In this document: positions 28,301 to 40,300 of the stretch, piece after piece
Position numbering within the stretch: the stretch's first letter is position 1
How the letters are laid out: each line of letters begins with the position of its first letter
Origin: Rugalucina vietnamica
Taxonomy: Eukaryota; Mollusca; Bivalvia; Lucinida; Lucinidae
Length of the DNA stretch: 64,000 nucleotides
NCBI GenBank assembly: GCA_964017185.1
Contig: OZ024874.1
Coordinates: 38,354,721-38,418,720, forward strand
Direction: 5' to 3'
The notes under the pieces: generated by a model
Database searches by the model: none
What the model was told of the DNA's origin: nothing
What the model saw: the letters and a program-made list of their open reading frames with translations, nothing else
Made by a program: the position numbers and the translations under genes

Positions 28301-31300
28301 AAAAGGAAAGAAATTTGTACGTTTTTCTGCTTTTTTCTTTGTCTGTTTTATTTCAATACATTGAAATATTTAAATTTTCTCGAATTGACGTTGATACAAT
28401 GGACATAAAGTATGAAATAATAAATGTCATTAGTTTTCGCGACTTCTTAGATACGCTTTGTACATGCATGTTGTATGTCCATGATGACGTCAACACTGAG
28501 CTAGACCGATTTGAGAATTAAAATTTCCTCAGCTGTGATTATATTTAATTATGGAATTATTAGTTTGCTATAAAATTACCACCCATTAGCAAAATCATGA
28601 AAATATAAGGGATCATAAGGCAAATGTAATGCATCTTTTGCTCAAAAATGGCAAAAAATCTTCGCTTTTTAACCGCGCTAAAATCTCCCTATTTGAGACC
28701 CAATCTCCCTATTTCAAAACACAAATCTCCCTATTTGAGACCCAATCTCCCTATTTCAAAACACAAATCTCCCTATTTGGGCCAAAGAAGATATCACATG
28801 TATGTTGAGTGCACAATTTATAATTTTTAATTTGTCTTGCAATTTCTCTATGTTATGCATTTGCCTTACAAAGATTGATATTCAGTGTATAAATTATAAG
28901 CAGTAAGACATGAATATAAGGACTTATGTTCACTGAAAGATAATAAAATGTTATGCAATGTAAGACTATATTTGTTGTTGTTGTTTTCTTGCAGTCATAA
29001 CAGCAGAACCACTCACTGGGACCACCCAGAGATGACTCAGCTTATGGATGCCCTCAGTAAGTTGGAATGTGTTTCTATGTATCATATACATGTATTAGTC
29101 TTGTGTACAAGAGCCAGTCTAGAATATGATCAGTTTGACTTATGTTTATAAATGCTCCGAGAACAAAATTTCATCTACAATTATGGCAGTACATGTATAT
29201 TAATGATATAAAGCCCAAAAGAGGCAACTTTATTTCTTTTTTCTAGAGCAAAGAAAACAGTAAGAATGTGTACCATCCATTTATATTTAAACTTCCATAT
29301 ACCGTATTCGTTCTAATTAGCGCACATGCTCCAATAAGCGCACACCCCGGTCATTTCCGAAAACACGTGCATAAGCACACACTGCGCCAATAGTATGTTG
29401 GTATTTTACACCAATAATACACAATGATAACGCATTAAAACTTAACCGTAAATAATCATATATAACTTGGAAACAATTTGAACACTTAAATGACATCACC
29501 ATTGGTAGATTGGACATGGTTATTAGCATTTGGATGTGTTGTTTTCGTTCGTAATGTGCGCTTATTAGACCGATATTTTCTTACCTCAACTTTTAGTCAT
29601 TTTGAAAATGTTCGCTAATTAGAACGAATACGGTAATTATTATTCAATTTAGGGTTAATCACTGAGTGTAAACCACAAAGACACAATTAATTTTGATATA
29701 ACCTTGTACACTGCATTGTAAACACATGGCAATGTCTTCTCTTCCAGATGATCTGAACAATGCTCGGTTTGCTGCCTACAGAACTGCTATGAAGTTACGT
29801 CTTGTTCAAAAGAAAATGTGCTGTACGTCCACTTAAAATATATTGTCCCTTGTTACGAAGAACTCTAATTTGAAACATGTCCTTGAGCATTCACATTAAT
29901 GAGCTGCGATGCCAGAAAACAGGTCTTTGGGATTTCCGACCAGGTCAGACATATACCGACCTGTGCAGTCACAGAAGAAAGCTAGACTCTTGAAATGTTG
30001 AGTATCAGTAGAGGAGGAATTGTACTATTCGTTAAGCAAAAACAAAGGCACTGATCAGCTGTGCAGTCACTGCACAGCTGATCTGTGCCTTAGTTTTCGC
30101 ATAGGCAAAAATACGGTGTTCTCATGATGATGCTCAATTAAGGCCATTGTGCTGGTTAATATCCAAGAAGCTTTGGCTGCAGCTAGACAGAAAGTTCTGA
30201 AAAATTCTGGACTGGGATCTGATGCCAAAATACATTAAAGAACAAATTTTGATAATGAAATATGAATTTGCATTAGTTTACTCTCCCATCATCACAAAAA
30301 ATATTTTTAAAAATAGATATACCACATTTTATGTGCCAGTTGAAGTTTGTTATCTTTTCCTTTCTTCCAGTGGATCTAATAGAAATGGATGTGGCAACAG
30401 ATTCTTTTGATAAACAAGGACTTCGGGGACATAATGACAATCTTATGGACGTGATAGAAATAATAAACTGTGTTGCCGCGATGTACGAGTCGTCGGCAAA
30501 AAATCATCAGAACCTTATTAATGTTCCACTGTGTGTAGATTTAGTGCTCAATTGGATGTTAAGTGTGTATGATGTGTAAGTATTCCCAGACATGAAGTTA
30601 TTTTTAAATTTATGATTGATGCTTTTCAAAAATCATAAATTCGAATTTTTGTATCATATGTCCTAAAATGTGCTGAATACATTATTTTTCACGAATAAAA
30701 CAGTACAAAATCATTAAATGTATATAGCTTTAAAATATTACATATAAGAATTGGATTGCTTTCCTTGCATTATGGATCATACAAGTCTGTTATGATAAAA
30801 AAGCTGCTAAATCAAAGGTGTTATGAAAGGGATCATATTGTGAACTGTATCTTTTTAGCCATAGCTTTCAAACAAGCTCTCTATTTGTTTCTATTTCTTT
30901 TGAACAAGTTTACTATAATATCCTGAAATTGCCAGTTTCTTATTTCAGAACGAGAAGTGGTAAAATTCGAGTTTTATCCTTCAAAGTAGGTGTGATATTG
31001 ATGTGTAATGGCCATACAGATGAAAAATATAAATGTGAGTACCCTTTGCATGTCACCACAGTTTTCTGGTTGAGTTAGAAAGGATAAGTATGATCAAAGT
31101 GTTTCATAATCTTTTTGTGTGAATGGTTTTTGAGACTGTGAAATTTGGGCTTTTTTTGTTCAGCCACCTCACAAATACACTGAAACACATAAATAAATTG
31201 TTAATCACAAAGTTGTTGAATATTTTCTCCAAAGATGTAATTTTTGAGCTCATTTGCAAATGCAAGAGCTGATGCCTCATATATTGATCTTTTTAATTTG

Positions 31301-34300
31301 TGCAATTTTAGTGGAAGTATTTGAGCTGCCTCATAAAACCAACAATCTGCATATGCAAAAACAAAGGCGCAGATCAGCTTTACAGTAACTGCAAAGCTGA
31401 TCAGCACCTTTATTTTTGCTACATGGATAGTATGATTCCTCTTCTTTCTGAAGCCAAAATTTCTGGCCTCTAGCCTGCTTCTTTGACTGTACAGCTTGAT
31501 TTGTGTTGGACCTTTTCGGAAACCACATTGTTGGTTTTCTAATGAGATGGCTTATTTTTACTATTTCAGTTTTATTCCGGTTGATTGCTGACACTGATGG
31601 TCTGACGGACCAGAGGAAATTAGGTTTACTTCTCCACGACTGTATGCAGATACCCCGACAGTTAGGAGAAGTGGCTGCTTTCGGTGGCAGCAATGTAGAA
31701 CCTAGTGTTCGCAGCTGTTTTGAGAAGGTAACTTTCTTTCGTTCAAAACTTGTCTTTCTGAATTTTTTTAAATAACTGCTAATATTTTATGTTTATGCCC
31801 CCAACTTTGAAAAAGTTGGAAGGGCATATTGCTTTCGGCTTGTCTGTGTGTGTGTGTGCGTGTGTACGTCTGTTAACTTTTGAATGGTGAATGTTAGGGA
31901 TTTGAAATTTCATGTGTGTATTCCTCATGAAAAAATAGTTGACCCGTATTTTTTTTCTTGTCTGAGTTATGCCCCTTTTCTGAGTTATTTCCCTTTGAAA
32001 ACAAAATTTGAAAATCTTGTGTGCAAGATATCTCGAAAAGTATTTAAGCTACAGCCTTCATATTTGGTATACTGGTTGGGGCTGATGAGTAGATGACCTG
32101 ATCAACTTTTGAGAACTTTCCGTCAAATTTTGACAAAAATACGGAATTTTGAAATTTTGATTGATTTTTCCACTTTTCGGTGAAATTTGAAACTTTTGAA
32201 CGGTGAATGCTAGGGTTTTGAAATTTCATATACAGATTCCTCATGAAAAAATAGTTGACCCGTATTTTTTTTTCTTGTCTGAGTTATGCCCCTTTTCAGA
32301 GTTATTTCCCTTTGAAAACAAAATTTGAAAATCTTGTGTGCAAGATATCTCGAAAAGTATTTAAGCTAGAGCCTTCATATTTGGTATACTGGTTGGGGCT
32401 GATGAGTAGATGACCTGATCAACTTTTGAGAACTTTCCGTCAAATTTTGACAAAAATACGGAATTTTGAAATTTTGATTGATTTTTCCCACTTTTCGGTG
32501 AAATTTGAAACTTTTGAACGGTGAATGTTAGGGTTTTGAAATTTCATATACAAATTCCACATGAAAAAATAGTTGACCCGTATTTTTTTTCATGTTCATT
32601 TTATGCGCCTTTTTGGAGTTATGCCCCTTTTAAAACAAAATTTGAAAATCTTGTGTGCAAGATATCTGAAAAAGTATTTAAGCTAGAGCCTTCATATTTG
32701 GTATACTGGTTGGGGCTGAGAAGAAGATCACCTGATTAATTTTTTAGGACTTTCCGTCAAATTTTGACAAAATAACTCCATTTGAAATTTTTACTCCATT
32801 TCTAACTTGCATGCAAAAAGCTTACATTCTGTTTCTGGATCGAGGTAAAAAAAACAGGCAACCGAACAGCTTCTTTAGGAAATTAAATTTCACATCATTC
32901 AAATGAAATAAATGAATCATACAGGCTGCCGGTTTAGGGACAAGCATACAGTTGGGGGCATTGTGTTTTACAAACACACATTTCTAGTTTTAAAAGAATT
33001 TTGATAGCAACAGTGATTTCTGTTGGATTACCAGTACATATAACACATGAATAAACTGCTTTTGCATAATTTCTATTTCTTTATCAAATATATTTCAAAA
33101 TATATTTCAAGATTTGGCAAGCATGACAGTGCATGGAGGTTTTGAGTTTTCCAGATATAGAAGTACATGTATTGCCACCAAGCAGAAGTCCCTGTAGGAA
33201 GATTTCAAAAATGAGCCCCGTCATGACAATATCAATGTTTTGCATGTGTGAAAACAAAGGCGCCTTTGTTTTCACTACACAGATAGTACAGTGCCTTTAC
33301 TTTCTTAATCTAAAATTTCCAGCCTATAGCCATCTTCTGTGCTTGTACAGCTCGGTTTGTGTCTGACCTGTTCAGAAGCCACATTGTTGGTTATCTCACA
33401 TTGCGGCTTAAATATTGAAAATCGTGATTTTCTGTTACAGGTGCCTGGTAAAACTCAGATTGAGGTCAGTGATTTCCTCGAGTGGTTACGTATGGAGCCA
33501 CAGTCCCTCGTCTGGGTACCAGTCATGCATCGTATGGCGGCCGCGGAGTCAGCAAAACATCAAGCAAAGTGCAATATCTGTAAAGCTTTTCCTATTGTAG
33601 GTTTTAGGTAAGTACAGTATTGTGTACTTCTTTTTCTTTTTTTAAAAAATATTTAAATGCTTAATTTTTGAAAATTCAGTACTGCCAATTCATGAAATAT
33701 GTAAGAAATTTTTATTCAAGCTTATCACCTAAAAAATGTCTGCATGCTCACAAAAAGAATAGACTGCTTCAAGTGGTGCAGCATTACTGCTGGTAGCTAA
33801 ACACTGGAAAATCGTTATTATATGTCACTCTTTACAAAAAGAAAAAGTCTGTTATTTACTTTGTTTCAGATATCGTTGTTTACGGTGCTTCAATTTTGAC
33901 ATGTGCCAGAATTGCTTTTTCTCAGGAAGGAAGGCTAAACATCATAAACTCACTCATCCTATACAAGAATACTGTTCTACCGTAAGTTATTCCCCTTGTT
34001 AATGTTTTCGTATTGTACCTCTTCTTAGTTAATATTCCTTCAGTCTGAGAAATAAAAGAGAGAAAATGTAAGGGAAATTTGTAGCATACGAAAATCAAGT
34101 TTGATCTCTTTTCGATTCTAGGATCTTCTATGGTATAGAGAAAAATTGATCATGTAAACCTTGTAAACCAGGGATTGTGGGTTTGATTCCACGCTTATCC
34201 ATTCTCAGTGGCCTAGTTGTAGAGCTTTAACTCACCAGAGTACTGGTTAATACCCACATATCAGTAATGGAAACTGTTGTAACATTAAACACAGAACACA

Positions 34301-37300
34301 AACTCGTCGAGAGTATCTAATAAGAAATCTATCTCCATGTATTCGAAATTGTTTTCTATTCACTTTCAGACATCCTCAGGGGAAGACATTCGAGATTTTA
34401 CCAGAGTTTTCAAAAACAAATTCAAATCCAAACGCAGTTTCAGGAAACATCCTAGGCTTGGTTATCTCCCTGTACAAACGGTCTTAGAAGGAGATGCCTT
34501 GGAAAGGTAGGTAACTCTATTGTGAATGTGGTGGCGTTGTCTCCCTGTACAAACGGTCTTAGAAGGAGATGCCCTGGAAAGGTAGGTAACTCTATTGTGA
34601 ATGTGGTGGTGTTGTCTCCCTGTACAAACGGTCTTAGAAGGAGATGCCCTGGAAAGGTAGGTAACTCTGTTGTGAATGTGGTGGTGTTGTCTCCCTGTAC
34701 AAACGGTCTTAGAAGGAGATGCCCTGGAAAGGTAGGTAACTCTGTTGTGAATGTGGTGGTGTTGTCTCCCTGTACAAACGGTCTTAGAAGGAGATGCCCT
34801 GGAAAGGTAGGTAACTCTATTGTGAATGTGATGGTGTTGTCTCCCTGTACAAACGGTCTTAGAAGGAGATGCCCTGGAAAGGTAGGTAACTCTATTGTGA
34901 ATGTGGTGGTGTTGTCTCCCTGTACAAACGGTCTTAGAAGGAGATGCCCTGGAAAGGTAGGTAACTCTGTTGTGAATGTGGTGGTTATCTCCCTGTACAA
35001 ATGCCCTAGAAAGGTAGGTAACTCTGTTGTGAATGTGGTGGTGTTGTCTCCCTGTACAAACGGTCTTAGAAGGAGATGCCCTGGAAAGGTAGGTAACTCT
35101 ATTGTGAATGTGGAGGTGTTGTCTCCCTGTACAAACGGTCTTAGAAGGAGATGCCCTGGAAAGGTAGGTAACTCTATTGTGAATGTGGTGGTGGTGTCTC
35201 CCTGTACAAACGGTCTTAGAAGGAGATGCCTTGGAAAGGTAGGTAACTCTATTGTGAATGTGGTGGTGTTGTCTCCCTGTACAAACAGTCTTAGAAGGAG
35301 ATGCCCTGGAAAGGTAGGTAACTCTATTGTGAATGTGGTGGTGTTGTCTCCCTGTACAAACGGTCTTAGAAGGAGATGCCCTGGAAAGGTAGGTAACTCT
35401 ATTGTGAATGTGGTGGTGTTGTCTCCCTGTACAAACGGTCTTAGAAGGAGATGCCCTGGAAAGGTAGGTAACTCTGTTGTGAATGTGGTGGTGTTATCTC
35501 CCTGTACAAACGGTCTTAGAAGGAGATGCCCTGGAAAGGTAGGTAACTCTGTTGTGAATGTGGTGGTGTTATCTCCCTGTACAAACGGTCTTAGAAGGAG
35601 ATGCCCTGGAAAGGTAAGTAACTCTGTTGTGAATGTGGTGGTGTTATCTCCCTGTACAAACGGTCTTAGAAGGAGATGCCCTGGAAAGGTAGGTAACTCT
35701 GTTGTGAATGTGGTGGTGTTATCTCCCTGTACAAACGGTCTTAGAAGGAGATGCCCTGGAAAGGTAGGTAACTCTGTTGTGAGTGGGGTGGTGTTATCTC
35801 CCTGTACAAACAGTCTTAGAAGGAGATGCCCTCGAAAGGTAGGTAACTCTGTTGTGAGTGTGGTGGTGTTATCTCCCTGTACAAACAGTCTTAGAAGGAG
35901 ATGCCCTGGAAAGGTAGGTAACTCTGTTGTGAATGTGGTGGTGTTATCTCCCTGTACAAACAGTTGTAGAAGGAGATGCCCTGGAAAGGTAGGTAACTCT
36001 GTTGTGAGTGGGGTGGTGTTATCTCCCTGTATAAACAGTTCCTGGAAAGGTAGGTAACTCTGTTGTGAGTGTGGTGGTGTTATCTCCCTGTACAAACGGT
36101 CTTAGAAGGAGATGCCCCGGAAAGGTAGGTAACTCTGTTGTGAGTGGGGTGGTGTTATCTCCCTGTATAAACAGTTCCTGGAAAGGTAGGTAACTCTGTT
36201 GTGAGTGTGGTGGTGTTGTCTCCCTGTACAAACAGTTGTAGAAGGAAATGCCCTGGAAAGGTAGGTAACTCTGTTGTGAATGTGGTGGTGTTGTCTCCCT
36301 GTACAAACGGTCTTAGAAGGAGATGCCCCGGAAAGGTAGGTAACTCTGTTGTGAATGTGGTGGTGTTGTCTCCCTGTACAAATGGTCTTAGAAGGAGATG
36401 CCCTGGAAAGGTAGGTAACTCTATTGTGAATGTGGTGGTGTTGTCTCCCTGTACAAACGGTCTTAGAAGGAGATGCCCTGGAAAGGTAGGTAACTCTATT
36501 GTGAATGTGGTGGTGTTGTCTCCCTGTACAAACGGTCTTAGAAGGAGATGCCCTGGAAAGGTAGGTGTTATTATGTATGGGTGTTCTGCTTTGTTAGTGA
36601 AGCTGTGTTACTGTTGTTGTTGAAGACTGTTGTTGTTCCTGACTTGAGCCGCCACATGAGAAAACCGGTCGTTGGGGTTTCCATCCAGGTCCTACATGAA
36701 CCAGCCTGTACAGTGTCAGAAAAGGCTAGAAGCTTGAAATTTTGGATTTAACAAGAGGAGACATTGTACTATCTGTGTAGGGAAAACAAAGGCATGATCA
36801 GCTTCACAATCACTGCGAAGCTGATCTGCGCCTTTGTTTTTGCATAGGCAAAAATCTGGTTTTCTTATGACACGGCTCACTTTTAAAAGGCAAACTGTCC
36901 ATATTGGGGAGAGGGGAGGGGGGCATGGAGTGGGAGGGGGCATGGAGTGGGAGGGGGGCATGGAGTGGGAGGGGGCATGGAGTGGGAGGGGGCATGGAGT
37001 GGGAAGGGGCATGGAGTGGGAGGGGGCATGGAGTGGGAGGGGGCATGGAGTGGGAGGGGGCATGGAGTGGGAGGGGGTATGGAGTGGGAGGGGGCATGTT
37101 TTATAACATGAACTTGTGAACTCCTGAATGCAGAGTTGGGTAGTTGAGAAACAGAATTGTACAATGTCATTGAATTTAAAGGAGAAAATGATAAATTACA
37201 TTGTCACTGCCCTAAGTTTGTACTATATGATAGCATTTCTTGTGAATGCAAATAAGCTAACTTCAGCATCAGACAAGATGTATTGTGTCACGACAGTAGG

Positions 37301-40300
37301 ACATAGAGATAGACAAACCAGGGTTTATTTTGGGAATAAATATTGATTTAAGATGATTCACAAATCATTATGCAAAGGTTGCTATTAGTCATAGTCTTAT
37401 ACTTTCTATCAGGATAGTTTTGTTCAGTAGCTACTTTGTCTTCAGTACTGATATTGCAAGAAAGTAATGGCTTAGCTTCCAAGACAGTACCACGGTCTGA
37501 TTTCTGAGATATATTGAAGAATTACCTGTCTGCTGCAATATTGAACTTAATTGATTGTGCCGTACTAAATTAATTGAATATACCTCAATCCTTTTATAAG
37601 GTTCCTTGTGATAATTTGACCAGCTTTTAGTGAGGAGTTTCCTTAAGACAGAAGCATACTAAATCCCTTATTGGGATCTTTTCTTTAACAAATAAAAGAT
37701 TCAGTCATGCCAACAAACACACCTCATTTTGAAATGCACATTACCGGCAAGTTAACATATAGATAGGAAGAGAGTTATAGAATCCTGTACTGGTTTCAGT
37801 CAACCATATTAAACTTAAATCTTTGTTTCATTCAAATTGCAAATTGTTTCTGAGGTCTGCAGGAAAGCATTTTACAATATTGATTCTTCATTTTACTGAA
37901 AATTGAAAATTGCAGCAGTCTTGAGGATTGCTGATGCTGCATTGTAACAGTATTGGACATCTTTATTGAAAGAAACAAAACACCCAGCAGAGTGGAATAA
38001 TATGAACCTTCGCATGATGAGAAAACCAACAATTTGGGTTGCGACCAGGTCTGACACAAACTGGATTGTACATTCACAGAAGAATGCTAGAAGCTTGAAA
38101 TTTCAGATTTAGGAAGAAATGGGATTGTACTATCACTGTAGCGAAAACAAAGACTGATCAGCTGTGCAGTGACTGCACAGCTGATTTGCATCTTTGTTTT
38201 CGCATATGCGAATTGTTGGTTTTCTGGTGCAGCGGCTCATAGTTTTTTTCCACTTGATACTTGATTGTTGCAATTCTAGGAGCTGCTTTGGGATTGATTA
38301 TTGAGTAACATTATGTAGGGTAGCGTGACTGGAAAACACGACAGTTATTACTGATTTATTGTCCTGTGTCTCACTGAGCCAGGCTTACTGGAAAATTATT
38401 CCTAATGACAAGTTGTTGCTTGGCTTCTGTATCATAAACATACAGGGTGTCAGAATATTGTTTTTCCGAATATCTTGGGGATTAATTTGTGAGAGCCAAA
38501 ATTGTTTGGGGTTAGAATAAAGTGGAATCACACTATTAAATGGGAACAGGAACTGAGGAAACATGCAGGTATACTTGTTATAGATAGTTTACTGTAAGTC
38601 TGGAAGTTTTCACGTGGCTTTTATTTCACAAATTTTTAAATCCCGAATTATTAGCGAGTCTTTGAATTCACGAATGAGTACTCGTGCAGTGTATAAAGCT
38701 TATTGTAATTCTTTATTAGTGAGAACTTATTTTTGCGAGGCAACAAATTTGTGAATATTAGCGAAAATTAAGTTCTCGTGAACATTTCCAAATTTACAGT
38801 ACTCAATGTTTCTAAACTAAACCCTGTCTTTTGTGTGTAACAAACTTGCTCTTAGAATAGACACAGAAACTAGCTAGATGGTCAAAAGCTCCTCAGAGCC
38901 TAATGTTTTCTTGTTAAATATTGTCTTGTTGTCTTTAGATATTTCTTTATCCTATAACTGAACTGAAATTATGCATGTATGAGCCGCAATGTGAGAAAAC
39001 CGGTCTTCAGGTGGGACACAAATGGGCCTGTACAGTCACAGAAGATGGCTAGAAGCTTGAAATTTCAGATTTAAGAAGACGAGGAATTGTGCTATCCTTG
39101 TAGCGCATAGGCAAAAATCCAGTTTTCTCGTGGCACGGCTCGTATCTAGTTGGGATCAAAGAATCTTAATTCAGATTTAATTAGACATCTTTGTTGACTT
39201 CTCACATGTTAAACAAAGTGTGCATAAACAGAGATGGATCTTTACATATTGACCCCCATCCCTCTTAAACCTGTATTTAGTAGTTTAGAAAGAATTGATT
39301 TATTGTGCTCATTGGCATTCCAGCACTTTGACTTTGTTATTTAAAGAAATGCAATCAATATTGAGGCATCCAGTACAATATTAATTGATGAGAATAAGCC
39401 TGGACCTGAGAGAAAAGGCATAACACAAGCAATTACTGATAATATCTAGGCAAAGTGTGACTTATAGGGATCTCAATAATTGAATTACAATGCGAGAAAA
39501 CCGGTCCTCGGGGATTCTGACCAGGTCTGACACAAACCAAGCTGTCCAGTCACAGAAGCAGGGTAGAGACTTGACATTTTGGCTATAAGTAGAAGAGGAA
39601 TTGTATTATCGGAGTAGCGAAAACAAAAGCCATGATCAGCTTTGCAGTTACTGCAAAGCTGATCTGTGCCTTTGTTTTCGCCCAGGCAAAAATCCGGTAT
39701 TCTCATGACGTGGCTTAATTAAAGCCAGTCAGCACGGTGGATGATCAGTCATCAGAATTACAGGCAAAACAATGTACTCACTGAGAGAACATATCACCAT
39801 TGTGAAAACAATAATGTTCAACCAGTTTTATGTTGTATTTTCAGTCCCGCCCCTTCACCCCAGCACAGTTCATCTCAAGATATGCATTCCCGACTAGAGT
39901 TGTATGCAAACAGGTAAGGATTTTACAACTTTGGACCACCACTGGGTTACTTTCAGTCTTGATTTTGCAGTGTTAGAAATAGGAATATCTTTCTGTTCCT
40001 TTGCAGTTTGACATATTTTTACTACTAAATCTATATCAAAGTATTCCAGCTACCCTTACTTTTAGAGGTTCATCTTACAAGTATGTCCTTCATGTGCTGA
40101 CTCTAGTTTGGACATATTTATTAGTTCAAATTATTATTCAATTACTTTTTCAAATCAGTTGTGAACACTTATGATTTTGAGATGAAGTCTGAAAGCCATT
40201 CGGTGCATGATCTGATTACGAATCTCAGTCATCTAAATATAGCTGGACGGAGTTTCTGTTGCTAAGACTTTGTCATAGCTCTTGATCTGTTATGCTGATG

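Noticed and set aside
26922..28521. CRISPR-like or regulatory reading of the tandem units
   Set aside because: Eukaryotic context; units are parts of transposable elements without spacers.
34452..36306. Long open frames (about 500 residues) on both strands made of 25-residue repeats
   Set aside because: The 75-bp unit is a multiple of three, so any frame without a stop stays open. The plus-strand frame is not the dystrophin frame, and the true frame hits TAG at once.
36716..37170. Pro/His- or Gly/Trp-rich frames on both strands
   Set aside because: Products of the 17-bp G-rich minisatellite read in several frames.
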